DNA of 64,000 nucleotides from Bugula neritina (taxonomy: Eukaryota; Bryozoa; Gymnolaemata; Cheilostomatida; Bugulidae), in assembly GCA_964035545.1 (NCBI GenBank), contig OZ037767.1, positions 18,194,281-18,258,280 of the forward strand, in the 5' to 3' direction. The position numbers and the translations under genes are program-made. The notes beneath the pieces are model-generated. The model did not search any database and had not been told where the DNA came from. It was given only the letters and a program-made list of their open reading frames with translations. Below, one piece after another: positions 40,999 to 56,061 of this stretch (its first letter is position 1; each line of letters starts with the position of its first letter).

Positions 40999-43450
40999 AT
41001 ACTGCAACATACTGAAATACGCTGTAAAATACTGAAATACACTGCAACATACTGAATTATACTGACATACACTGGAACATATTGAAATATACTGCAACAA
41101 ATTGAAGTATACTGCAACACACCGAAACATACGGCAACATACTGAAATATACTGCGACACATTGAAATATACTGCAACATACTGAAATACACTGTATCAT
41201 ACTAAAATAAACTGCAACACACTGAAGTGTACTGTAATATACAAACATGTACTGTAACAAACTGAAACATACGTCAACATACTAAAATGTACTGCAACAT
41301 ACTGAGATACACTGTAATATACTGAAATATACTGCAACCTACTGCAACATACTGACATACGCTGTAACATATTGAAATACACTGCAACACATTGAAATAT
41401 GCTGTAACTCACTGAAATATAGTGTAATATACGGAAATGTACTGTGACATACTGGAATATACTGTAACACAATGAAATATACTGTAACACACTGAAATAT
41501 ACTGCAAAATACTGAAATACACTGTAACATACTGAAATACACTGTAACATACTGAAATACACTGCGACATACTACAACATACTGAAATACACTGTAACAT
41601 ATTGAAATACACTGCAATACACTGTAACATATTGAAATACACTGCAACACACTGAAATATACTGCAACATACCGAAATAAATGGTAAACTACTGAAATAT
41701 ACTGTAACACATTGAAAAATACTGCAACATATTGAAATATAGTGTAACACACTGAAATATAATGCAACATACTGAAATACACTGTAACATATTAAAATAT
41801 ACTGCAACATACTGAAATACACTGCTACATACTGAAATATACTGCAACATACTGCAACATACTGAAATACACTGTAACATACTGAAATACGCTGAAACAT
41901 ACTGCAACATATTGAAATACACTGCAACACATTGAATTTTACTGCAACATACCTAAATATACAGTAATATACTGAAATATACTGTAACACATTGAAAAGT
42001 ACTGCAACATACTGAAATACACTGAAAGACACTGCTACACACTGAAATATACTGCAAGATACTGCAACATACTGAAATACACTATAACATACTGAAATAT
42101 ACTGCTGCATACTGAAATACACTGCTACATACTGAAATATACTGCAACATACCTAAATATACGGTAATATACTAAAATATACTGTAACACATTGAAAAAC
42201 ACTGCAACATACTGAACTATACTGCAAGATACTACAACATACTGAAATGCACTGTAACATACTGAAACACACTGCAACATACTGCATTATACTGACATAC
42301 GCTGTAACATATTGAAATACACTGCAACACATTGAAATATACTCTACCTCACTGAAATATAGTGTAATATACGGAAATGTACTGTGACATACTGGAATAT
42401 ACTGTAACACAATGAAATATACTTCAACATACTGAAATACGCTGTAACATACTGAAATATACTGTAACCTACAGCAACATACTGAAATACACTGTAACAT
42501 ACTGAAATACACTGCAACATACTACAACATACTGAAATACACTGTAACATATTGAAATACACTGCAACACACTGAAATATACTGCAACATACAGAAATAT
42601 ATGTTAAACTACTGAAAAATACTGTAACACATTGAAAAATACTGCAACATACTGAAATATACTGTAACACACTGAAATATACTGCAACATACTGAATTAC
42701 ACTGTAACATACTGAAATATACTGCAACATACTGAAATACACTGCTACATACTGAAATATACTGCAAAATACTGCAACTTACTGAAATACACTGTAACAT
42801 ACTGAAATACACTGCAACATACTACAACATACTGAAATACAGTGTAACATATCGAAATACACTGCAACACAATAATATATACTGCAACATACCGAAATAT
42901 TTGGTAAACTACTGAAATATACTGTAACACATTGAAAAATACTGCAACATACTGAAATATACTGTGACACACTGAAATATACTGCAACATACTGAAATAC
43001 ACTGTAACATACTGAAGTATACTGCAACATACTGAAATAAACTGCTACATACCGAAATATACTTCAAGATACTGCAACAAACTGAAATACACTGTAACAT
43101 ACTGAAATACACTGCAACATACTGCATTATACTGACATCTACTGGGACATATGGAATTACACTGCAACGAATTGAAGTACACTGCGACGCACTGAAACAT
43201 ACGGCAATATACTGAAATGTACTGCGACACATTGATATATACTGCAACATACTGAAATATGCTGTAGCGTACTGAAATTCACTGCAACACACTGAAGTAT
43301 ACTGTAATATACAGAAATGTAATGTAACAAACTGAAACATACGTCAACATACTGCAACATACTGCAACATACTGAAATACGCTGTAAAATACTGAAATAC
43401 ACTGCAACATACTGAATTATACTGACATACACTGGAACATATTGAAATAT
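38772..43450 (+). repeat. 4.68-kb block at 7460-bp spacing, copy 1
   Basis: Matches 46232-50910. It spans the right part of the second 3280-bp unit and all of the first 2360-bp unit, so the boundary between these two HOR types was copied as one piece. Confidence 0.9.
40991..43350 (+). repeat. 2360-bp unit, copy 1 of 3
   Basis: 236 monomers, tandem with copy 2. Typical marks are ACACCGAAAC near 41119, ACTAAAATAA near 41201, ACTCTACCTC near 42341 and CTACAGCAAC near 42468. Copy 1 has GCTGTAACTC at 41401 where copies 2 and 3 have ACTGTAACTC, and ACAGAAATAT near 42591 where they have ACCGAAATAT. Confidence 0.93.
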
Positions 43451-45628
43451 ACTGCAACAAATTGAAGTATACTGCAACACACCGAAACATACGGCAACAT
43501 ACTGAAATATACTGCGACACATTGAAATATACTGCAACATACTGAAATACACTGTATCATACTAAAATAAACTGCAACACACTGAAGTGTACTGTAATAT
43601 ACAAACATGTACTGTAACAAACTGAAACATACGTCAACATACTAAAATGTACTGCAACATACTGAGATACACTGTAATATACTGAAATATACTGCAACCT
43701 ACTGCAACATACTGACATACGCTGTAACATATTGAAATACACTGCAACACATTGAAATATACTGTAACTCACTGAAATATAGTGTAATATACGGAAATGT
43801 ACTGTGACATACTGGAATATACTGTAACACAATGAAATATACTGTAACACACTGAAATATACTGCAAAATACTGAAATACACTGTAACATACTGAAATAC
43901 ACTGTAACATACTGAAATACACTGCGACATACTACAACATACTGAAATACACTGTAACATATTGAAATACACTGCAATACACTGTAACATATTGAAATAC
44001 ACTGCAACACACTGAAATATACTGCAACATACCGAAATAAATGGTAAACTACTGAAATATACTGTAACACATTGAAAAATACTGCAACATATTGAAATAT
44101 AGTGTAACACACTGAAATATAATGCAACATACTGAAATACACTGTAACATATTAAAATATACTGCAACATACTGAAATACACTGCTACATACTGAAATAT
44201 ACTGCAACATACTGCAACATACTGAAATACACTGTAACATACTGAAATACGCTGAAACATACTGCAACATATTGAAATACACTGCAACACATTGAATTTT
44301 ACTGCAACATACCTAAATATACAGTAATATACTGAAATATACTGTAACACATTGAAAAGTACTGCAACATACTGAAATACACTGAAAGACACTGCTACAC
44401 ACTGAAATATACTGCAAGATACTGCAACATACTGAAATACACTATAACATACTGAAATATACTGCTGCATACTGAAATACACTGCTACATACTGAAATAT
44501 ACTGCAACATACCTAAATATACGGTAATATACTAAAATATACTGTAACACATTGAAAAACACTGCAACATACTGAACTATACTGCAAGATACTACAACAT
44601 ACTGAAATGCACTGTAACATACTGAAACACACTGCAACATACTGCATTATACTGACATACGCTGTAACATATTGAAATACACTGCAACACATTGAAATAT
44701 ACTCTACCTCACTGAAATATAGTGTAATATACGGAAATGTACTGTGACATACTGGAATATACTGTAACACAATGAAATATACTTCAACATACTGAAATAC
44801 GCTGTAACATACTGAAATATACTGTAACCTACAGCAACATACTGAAATACACTGTAACATACTGAAATACACTGCAACATACTACAACATACTGAAATAC
44901 ACTGTAACATATTGAAATACACTGCAACACACTGAAATATACTGCAACATACCGAAATATATGTTAAACTACTGAAAAATACTGTAACACATTGAAAAAT
45001 ACTGCAACATACTGAAATATACTGTAACACACTGAAATATACTGCAACATACTGAATTACACTGTAACATACTGAAATATACTGCAACATACTGAAATAC
45101 ACTGCTACATACTGAAATATACTGCAAAATACTGCAACTTACTGAAATACACTGTAACATACTGAAATACACTGCAACATACTACAACATACTGAAATAC
45201 AGTGTAACATATCGAAATACACTGCAACACAATAATATATACTGCAACATACCGAAATATTTGGTAAACTACTGAAATATACTGTAACACATTGAAAAAT
45301 ACTGCAACATACTGAAATATACTGTGACACACTGAAATATACTGCAACATACTGAAATACACTGTAACATACTGAAGTATACTGCAACATACTGAAATAA
45401 ACTGCTACATACCGAAATATACTTCAAGATACTGCAACAAACTGAAATACACTGTAACATACTGAAATACACTGCAACATACTGCATTATACTGACATCT
45501 ACTGGGACATATGGAATTACACTGCAACGAATTGAAGTACACTGCGACGCACTGAAACATACGGCAATATACTGAAATATACTGCGACACATTGATATAT
45601 ACTGCAACATACTGAAATATGCTGTAGC
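43351..45628 (+). repeat. 2360-bp unit, copy 2 of 3 (2278 bp)
   Basis: Tandem to copy 1; the match ends at 45628 (GCTGTAGCAT here, GCTGTAGCGT in copy 1), about 80 bp short of a full unit. Copy 2 and copy 3 share substitutions that copy 1 lacks. Confidence 0.92.
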
Positions 45629-45830
45629 ATACTGAAATACACTGCAACACACTGAAGTATACTGTAATAGACAGAAATATACTGTAACAAACTGAAACAT
45701 ACGTCAACATACTAAAATATACTGCAACATACTGAAATACACTGCTACATACTGAAATATACTGCAAAATACTGCAACTTACTGAAATACACTGCAACAT
45801 ACTACAACATACTGAGATACACTGTAACAT

Positions 45831-45950
45831 ATTGAAATACACTGCAACATACTGCAACATACTGCAACATACTGAAATACACTGTAACATATTGAAATAC
45901 ACTGCAACATACTGCAACATACTGCAACATACTTAAATACACTGTAACAT
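45831..45950 (+). repeat. 60-bp tandem duplication, two copies
   Basis: ATTGAAATAC, three ACTGCAACAT, ACTGAAATAC and ACTGTAACAT are repeated once, with a single change (ACTTAAATAC at 45931). The same 60-bp text is single at about 5171, 8141, 12421 and 29131, so the doubling is local and probably recent. It is the clearest small-scale slippage product in the window. Confidence 0.92.
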
Positions 45951-46231
45951 ATTGAAATACACTGCAACACCTTGAAATATACTGCAATACAGTGAAACAT
46001 ACGGCAACATACTGAAATATACTGCGACACATTGCAATATACTGCAACATACTGAAATATGCTGTAGCATACTGAAATACACTGCAACACACTGAAGTAT
46101 ACTGTAATAGACAGAAATATACTGTAACAAACTGAAACATACGTCAACATACTGAAATGTACTGCAACATACTGAGATACACTGTAATATACTGAATTAC
46201 ACTGCAACATACTGCAACATACTGAAATACG

Positions 46232-49200
46232 CTGTAACATATTGAAATACACTGCAATACACTGAAACATATTGAAATACACTGCAACACACTGAAATAT
46301 ACTGCAACATACCGAAATAAATGGTAAACTACTGAAATATACTGTAACACATTGAAAAATACTGCAACATATTGAAATATAGTGTAACACACTGAAATAT
46401 ACTGCAACATACTGAAATACACTGTAACATATTAAAATATACTGCAACATACTGAAATACACTGCTACATACTGAAATATACTGCAACATACTGCAACAT
46501 ACTGAAATACACTGTAACATACTGAAATACGCTGAAACATACTGCAACATACTGAAATACACTGCAACACATCGAATTATACTGCAACATACCTAAATAT
46601 ACAGTAATATACTGAAATATACTGTAACACATTGAAAAGCACTGCAACATACTGAAATATACTGAAAGACACTGCTACATACTGAAATATACTGCAACAT
46701 ACCTAAATATACGGTAATATACTAAAATATACTGTAACACATTGAAAAACACTGCAACATACTGAACTATACTGCAAGATACTGAAATACACTGTAACAT
46801 ACCGAAATATACTGCAACATACTGCATTATACTGACATACGCTGTAACATATTGAAATACACTGCAACACATTGAAATATAATCTAACTCACTAAAATAT
46901 AGTGTAATATACGGAAATGTACTTTGACATACTGGAATATACTGTAACACAATGAAATATACTTCAACATACTGAAATACGCTGGAACATACTGAAATAT
47001 ACTGCAACCTACTGCAACATACTGAAATACACTGTAACATACTGAAATACACTGCAACATACTACAACATACTGAATTACACTGTAACATATTGAAATAC
47101 ACTGCAACACACTGAAATATACTGCAACATACAGAAATATATGGTAAACTACTGAAAAATAATGTAAAACATTGAAAAACACTGCAACATACTGAAATAT
47201 ACTGTAACACACTGAAATATACTGCAACATACTGAAATACACTGTAACATACCGAAATATACTGCAACATACTGAAATACACTGCTACATACTGAAATAT
47301 ACTGCAAAATACTGCAACATACTGAAATGCACTGTAACATACTGAAATACACTGCAACACACTACAACATACAAAAATACAGTGTAACATATTGAAATAC
47401 ACTGCAACACAATGACATATACTGCAACATACCGAAATATATGGTAAACTACTGAAATATACTGTAACACATTGAAAAATACTGCAACATAAAGAAAAAT
47501 ACTGTGACACACTGAAATATACTGCAACATACTGAAATACACTGAAACATACTGAAGTATACTGCAACATACTGAAATAGACTGCTACATACTGAAATAT
47601 ACTTCAAGATACTGCAACAAACTGAAATACACTGTAACATACTGAAATACACTGCAACATACTGCATTATACGGACATCTACTGGGACATATGGAATTAC
47701 ACTGCAACAAATTGAAGTACACTGCGACGCACTGAAACATACGTCAACATACTAAAATGTACTGCAACATACTGAGATACACTGTAATATACTGAAATAT
47801 ACTGCAACCTACTGCAACATACTGACATACGCTGTAACATATTGAAATACAGTGCAACGCATTGAAATATACTCTAACTAACTGAAATATAGTGTAATAT
47901 ACGGAAATGTACTGTGACATACTGGAATATACTGTAACACAATGAAACATACTTCAACATACTGAAATACGCTGTAACATACTGAAATATACTGCAACCT
48001 ACTGCAACATACTAAAATACACTGTAACATACTGAAATACACTGCAACATACTACAACATACTGAAATACACTGTAACATATTGAAATACACTGCAACAC
48101 ACTGAAATATACTGCAACATACCGAAATATATGGTAAACTACTGAAAAATACTGTAACACATTGAAAAATACTGCAACATACCGAAATATACTGTAACAC
48201 ACTGAAATATACTGCAACATACTGAATTACACTGTAACATACTGAAATATACTGCAACATACTGAAATACGCTGCTACATACTGAAATATACTGCGACAG
48301 ATTGAAATATACTGCAACATACTGAAATTTAATGCAAGATACTGCAATATACTGAAATACACCGTGACATACTGAGATACATTGCAACATACTGCAACAT
48401 ACTGAAATACACTGTAACATATTGAAATACACTGCAACACATTGAAATCTACTGCAACATACTGCAACATACTGAAATACGCTGTAAAATACTGAAATAC
48501 ACTGCAACATACTGAATTATACTGACATACACTGGAACATATTGAAATATACTGCAACAAATTGAAGTATACTGCAACACACCGAAACATACGGCAACAT
48601 ACTGAAATATACTGCGACACATTGAAATATACTGCAACATACTGAAATACACTGTATCATACTAAAATAAACTGCAACACACTGAAGTGTACTGTAATAT
48701 ACAAACATGTACTGTAACGAACTGAAACATACGTCAACATACTAAAATGTACTGCAACATACTGAGATACACTGTAATATACTGAAATATACTGCAACCT
48801 ACTGCAACATACTGACATACGCTGTAACATATTGAAATACACTGCAACACATTGAAATATACTGTAACTCACTGAAATATAGTGTAATATACGGAAATGT
48901 ACTGTGACATACTGGAATATACTGTAACACAATGAAATATACTGTAACACACTGAAATATACTGCAAAATACTGAAATACACTGTAACATACTGAAATAC
49001 ACTGTAACATACTGAAATACACTGCGACATACTACAACATACTGAAATACACTGTAACATATTGAAATACACTGCAATACACTGTAACATATTGAAATAC
49101 ACTGCAACACACTGAAATATACTGCAACATACCGAAATAAATGGTAAACTACTGAAATATACTGTAACACATTGAAAAATACTGCAACATATTGAAATAT

Positions 49201-50910
49201 AGTGTAACACACTGAAATATAATGCAACATACTGAAATACACTGTAACATATTAAAATATACTGCAACATACTGAAATACACTGCTACATACTGAAATAT
49301 ACTGCAACATACTGCAACATACTGAAATACACTGTAACATACTGAAATACGCTGAAACATACTGCAACATATTGAAATACACTGCAACACATTGAATTTT
49401 ACTGCAACATACCTAAATATACAGTAATATACTGAAATATACTGTAACACATTGAAAAGTACTGCAACATACTGAAATACACTGAAAGACACTGCTACAC
49501 ACTGAAATATACTGCAAGATACTGCAACATACTGAAATACACTATAACATACTGAAATATACTGCTGCATACTGAAATACACTGCTACATACTGAAATAT
49601 ACTGCAACATACCTAAATATACGGTAATATACTAAAATATACTGTAACACATTGAAAAACACTGCAACATACTGAACTATACTGCAAGATACTACAACAT
49701 ACTGAAATGCACTGTAACATACTGAAACACACTGCAACATACTGCATTATACTGACATACGCTGTAACATATTGAAATACACTGCAACACATTGAAATAT
49801 ACTCTACCTCACTGAAATATAGTGTAATATACGGAAATGTACTGTGACATACTGGAATATACTGTAACACAATGAAATATACTTCAACATACTGAAATAC
49901 GCTGTAACATACTGAAATATACTGTAACCTACAGCAACATACTGAAATACACTGTAACATACTGAAATACACTGCAACATACTACAACATACTGAAATAC
50001 ACTGTAACATATTGAAATACACTGCAACACACTGAAATATACTGCAACATACCGAAATATATGTTAAACTACTGAAAAATACTGTAACACATTGAAAAAT
50101 ACTGCAACATACTGAAATATACTGTAACACACTGAAATATACTGCAACATACTGAATTACACTGTAACATACTGAAATATACTGCAACATACTGAAATAC
50201 ACTGCTACATACTGAAATATACTGCAAAATACTGCAACTTACTGAAATACACTGTAACATACTGAAATACACTGCAACATACTACAACATACTGAAATAC
50301 AGTGTAACATATCGAAATACACTGCAACACAATAATATATACTGCAACATACCGAAATATTTGGTAAACTACTGAAATATACTGTAACACATTGAAAAAT
50401 ACTGCAACATACTGAAATATACTGTGACACACTGAAATATACTGCAACATACTGAAATACACTGTAACATACTGAAGTATACTGCAACATACTGAAATAA
50501 ACTGCTACATACCGAAATATACTTCAAGATACTGCAACAAACTGAAATACACTGTAACATACTGAAATACACTGCAACATACTGCATTATACTGACATCT
50601 ACTGGGACATATGGAATTACACTGCAACGAATTGAAGTACACTGCGACGCACTGAAACATACGGCAATATACTGAAATGTACTGCGACACATTGATATAT
50701 ACTGCAACATACTGAAATATGCTGTAGCGTACTGAAATTCACTGCAACACACTGAAGTATACTGTAATATACAGAAATGTAATGTAACAAACTGAAACAT
50801 ACGTCAACATACTGCAACATACTGCAACATACTGAAATACGCTGTAAAATACTGAAATACACTGCAACATACTGAATTATACTGACATACACTGGAACAT
50901 ATTGAAATAT
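46232..50910 (+). repeat. 4.68-kb block at 7460-bp spacing, copy 2
   Basis: Partner of 38772-43450. Private changes include ACTGCAACGC near 47851 and CGAACTG near 48719. After 50910 the text reads GCTGCACCAA and diverges into a mosaic. Confidence 0.9.
48451..50810 (+). repeat. 2360-bp unit, copy 3 of 3
   Basis: Carried within the 7460-bp-spaced duplication and 5100 bp from copy 2. It agrees with copy 2 at positions where copy 1 is private, which suggests that copy 1 changed afterwards or that conversion has acted. Confidence 0.9.
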
Positions 50911-52072
50911 GCTGCACCAAATTGAAGTATACTGCAACACACTGAAACATACGGCAACATACTGAAATATACTGCGACACATTGAAATATACTGCAACAT
51001 ACTGAAAAACACTGTATCATACTGAAATAAACTGCAACACACTGAAGTGTACTGTAATATACAGACATGTACTGTAACAAACTGAAACATACGTCAACAT
51101 ACTAAAATGTACTGCAACAGACTGAGATACACTGTAATATACTGAAATATACTGCAACCTACTGCAACATACTGACATACGCTGTAACATATTGAAATAC
51201 ACTGCAACACATTTAAATATACTCTAACTCACTGAAATATAGTGTAATATACGGAAATGTACTGTGACATACTGGAATATACTGTAACACAATGAAATAT
51301 ACTTCAACATACTGAAATACGCTGTAACTTACTGAAATATACTGCAACCTACTGCAACATACTGAAATACACTGTAACATACCGAAATACACTGCAACAT
51401 ACTACAACATACTGAAATACACTGTAACATATTGAAATAAACTGAAACACACTGAAATATACTGCAACATACCGAAATATATGGTAAACTACTGAAAAAT
51501 ACTGTAACACATTGAAATATACTGCAACATACTGAAATATACTGTAACACACTGAAATATACTGCAACATACTGAAATACACTGTAACATACTGAAATAC
51601 ACTGTAACATACTGAAATACACAGCGACATACTACAACATACTGAAATACACTGTAACATATTGAAATACACTGCAATACACTGTAACCTATTGAAATAC
51701 ACTGCAACACACTGAAATGTACTGCAACATACCGAAATAAATGGTAAACTACTGAAATATACTGTAACACATTGAAAAATACTGCAACATATTGAAATAT
51801 AGTGTAACACACTGAAATATACTGCAAGATACTGAAATACACTGTAACATACTAAAATATACTGCAACATACTGAAATACACTGCTACATACTGAAATAT
51901 ACTGCAAAATACTGCAACTTACTGAAATACACTGCAACATACTACAACATACTGAGATACACTGTAACATATTGAAATACACTGCAACATACTGCAACAT
52001 ACTGCAACATACTGAAATACACTGTAACATATTGAAATACACTGCAACACCTTGAAATATACTGCAATACAG
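50911..52072 (+). repeat. Mosaic stretch of mixed module text
   Basis: No single spacing aligns this stretch. Pieces resemble the 1070-type unit (51.2-51.85 kb), with more private substitutions than usual (GCTGCACCAA, ATTTAAATAT, ACAGCGACAT, CCTATTGAAA), and then the text near 5.1-5.3 kb including the triple ATACTGCAAC run. It remains ordinary satellite in register with its surroundings. Confidence 0.75.
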
Positions 52073-55000
52073 TGAAACATACGGCAACATACTGAAATAT
52101 ACTGCGACACATTGCAATATACTGCAACATACTGAAATATGCTGTAGCATACTGAAATACACTGCAACACACTGAAGTATACTGTAATAGACAGAAATAT
52201 ACTGTAACAAACTGAAACATACGTCAACATACTGAAATGTACTGCAACATACTGAGATACACTGTAATATACTGAATTACACTGCAACATACTGCAACAT
52301 ACTGAAATACGCTGTAACATATTGAAATACACTGCAACACATTGAAATATACTGTAACTCACTGAAATATAGTGTAATATACGGAAATGTACTGTAACAT
52401 ACTGGAATATACTATAACACACTGAAATACACTGTAACATACTGCAACATTCTAAAATACACTGTAACATATCGAAATACACTGCCACACACTGAAATAA
52501 ACTGCAACATACCGAAATCAATGGTAAACTACTGAAATATACTGTAACACAATGAAAAACACTGCAACATACTGAACTATACTGCAAGATACTGCAACAT
52601 ACTGAAATACACTGTAACATACTGAACCACACTGCAACATACTGCATTATACTGACATACGCTGTAACATATTGAAATACACTGCAACGCTTTGAAATAT
52701 ACTGTAACTCACTGAAATATACTGCAACATACTGAAATACACTGTAACATACTGAAGTATACTGCATCATACTGAAATAAACTGGTACATACTGAAATAT
52801 ACTTCAAGATACTGCAACAAACTGAAATACACTGTAACATACTGAAATACACTGCAACATACTGCATTATACTGACATTTACTGGGACATATGGAATTAC
52901 ACTGCAACAAATTGAAGTACACTGCGACGCACTGAAACATGCGGCAATATACTGAAATGTACTGCGACACATTGATATATACTGCAACATACTGAAATAT
53001 GCTGTAGCGTACTGAAATTCACTGCAACACACTGAAGTATACTGTAATATACAGAAATGTAATGTAACAAACTGAAACATACGTCAACATACTGAAATGT
53101 ACTGCAACATACTGAAATACACTGTAATATATTGAATTACACTGCAACATACTGCAACATACTGAAATACGCTGTAACATATTGAAATACACTGTAACAC
53201 ATGAAATATACTGTAACTCATTGAAATATAGTGTAATATACATAAATGTACTGCAACATACTGGAATATACGGCAACATACTGAAATATACTGCGACAGA
53301 TTGAAATATACTGCAACATACTGAAATTTAATGCAAGATACTGCAATATACTGAAATACACCGTGAAATACTGAGATACATTGCAACATACTGCAACATA
53401 CTGCAACATACTGAAATACACTGTAACATATTGAAATACACTGCAAAACATTGAAATCTACTGCAACATACTGCAACATACTGAAATACGCTGTAAAATA
53501 CTGAAATACACTGCAACATACTGAATTATACTGACATACACTGGAACATATTGAAATATACTGCAACAAATTGAAGTATACTGCAACACACTGAAACATA
53601 CGGCAACCTACTGAAATATACTGCGACACATTGAAATATACTGCAACATACTGAAATACACTGTATCATACTGAAATAAACTGCAACACACTGAAGTGTA
53701 CTGTAATATACAGACATGTACTGTAACAAACTGAAACATACGTCAACATACTAAAATGTACTGCAACATACTGAGATACACTGTAATATACTGAAATATA
53801 CTGCAACCTACTGCAACATACTGACATACGCTGTAACATATTGAAAACACTGCAACACATTGAAATATACTCTAACTCACTGAAATATAGTGTAATATAC
53901 GGAAATGTACTGTGACATACTGGAATATGCTGTAACACAATGAAATATACTTCAACATACTGAAATACGCTGTAACATACTGAAATATACTGCAACCTAC
54001 TGCAACATACTGAAATACACTGTAACATACTGAAATACACTGCAACATACTACAACATACTGAAATACACTGTAAAATATTGAAATACACTGCAACACAC
54101 TGAAATATACTGCAACATACCGAAATATATGGTAGACTACTGAAAAATACTGTAACACATTGAAAAATACTGCAACATACTGAAATATACTGTAACACAC
54201 TGAAATATACTGCAACATACTGAAGTACACTGTAATATACTGAAATACACTGTAACATACTGAAATACACTGCGACATACTACAACATACTGAAATACAC
54301 TGTAACATATTGAAATACACTGCAATACACTGAAACATATTGAAATACACTGCAACACACTGAAATATACTGCAACATCCCGAAATAAATGGTAAACTAC
54401 TGAAATATACTGTAACACATTGAAAAATACTGCATCATATTGAAATATAGTGTAACACACTGAAATATACTGCAACATACTGAAATACACTGTAACATAT
54501 TAAAAGATACTGCAACATAGTGAAATACACTGCTACATACTGAAATATACTGCAACATACTGCAACATACTGAAATACATTGTAACACACTGAAATACGC
54601 TGAAACATACTGCAACATATTGAAATACACTGCAACACATCGAATTATACTGCAACATACCTAAATATACAGTAATATACTGAAATATACTGTAACACAT
54701 TGAAAAGTACTGAAACATACTGAAATATACTGAAAGACACTGCTACATACTGAAATATACTGCAAGATACTGCAACATACTGAAATACACTATAACATAC
54801 TGAAATATACTGCAACATACTGAAATACACTGCTACATACTGAAATATACTGCAACATACCTAAATATACGGTCATATACTACAATATACTGTAACACAT
54901 TGAAAAACACTGCAACATACTGAACTATACTGCAAGATACTGAAATGCACTGTAACATACTGAAACACACTGCAACATACTGCATTATACTGACATACGC

Positions 55001-55109
55001 TGTAACATATTGAAATACACTGCAACACATTGAAATATACTCTAACTCACTGAAATATAGTGTAATATACGGAAATGTACTGTGACATACTGGAATATAC
55101 TGTAACACA
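52073..55109 (+). repeat. 3.04-kb block at 4108/4109-bp spacing, copy 1
   Basis: Matches 56181-59218. Spacing is 4108 bp up to about 53847 and 4109 bp after it, because this copy alone has lost one base there. It contains the shared minus-one indel at 53201. Confidence 0.9.
53841..53850 (+). other. Private -1 register shift
   Basis: TTGAAAACAC replaces TTGAAATACAC, so one base is missing. The equivalent positions at about 57950 and 61159 are intact, so this loss happened after that duplication. Confidence 0.88.
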
Positions 55110-55369
55110 ATGAAATATACTTCAACATACTGAAATACGCTGTAACATACTGAAATATACTGCAACCTACTGCAACATACTGAAATACACTGTAACATAC
55201 TGAAATACACTGCAACATACTACAACATACTGAAATACACTGTAACATATTGAAATACACTGCAACACACTGAAATATACTGCTACATACCGAAATATAT
55301 GGTAAACTACTGAAAAATACTGTAACACATTGAAAAATACTGCAACATACTGAAATATACTGTAACACA
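55110..55369 (+). repeat. 260-bp segment missing from later copies
   Basis: At 59219 and about 62428 the text passes directly from the equivalent of 55109 to the equivalent of 55370. The missing piece is 260 bp, exactly 26 monomers, and both ends carry the same TACTGTAACACA-type text, as expected for a slippage or exchange deletion. Confidence 0.87.
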
Positions 55370-56061
55370 CTGAAATATACTGCAACATACTGAATTACAC
55401 TGTAGCATACTGAAATATACTGCAACATACTGAAATACACTGCTACATACTGAAATATACTGCAAAATACTGCAACTTACTGAAATACACTGTAACATAC
55501 TGAAATACACTGCAACATACTACAACATACTGAAATACAGTGTAACATATCGAAATACACTGCAACACAATAATATATACTGCAACATACCGAAATATTT
55601 GGTAAACTACTGAAATATACTGTAACACATTGAAAAATACTGCAACATACTGAAATATACTGTGACACACTGAAATATACTGCAACATACTGAAATACAC
55701 TGTAACATACTGAAGTATACTGCAACATACTGAAATAAACTGCTACATACTGAAATATACTTCAAGATACTGCAACAAACTGAAATACACTGTAACATAC
55801 TGAAATACACTGCAACATACTGCATTATACTGACATCTACTGGGACATATGGATTTACACTGCAACAAATTGAAGTACACTGCGACGCACTGAAACATAC
55901 GGCAATATACTGAAATGTACTGCGACACATTGATATATACTGCAACATACTGAAATATGCTGTAGCGTACTGAAATTCACTGCAACACACTGAAGTATAC
56001 TGTAATATACAGAAATGTAATGTAACAAACTGAAACATACGTCAACATACTGCAACATACT

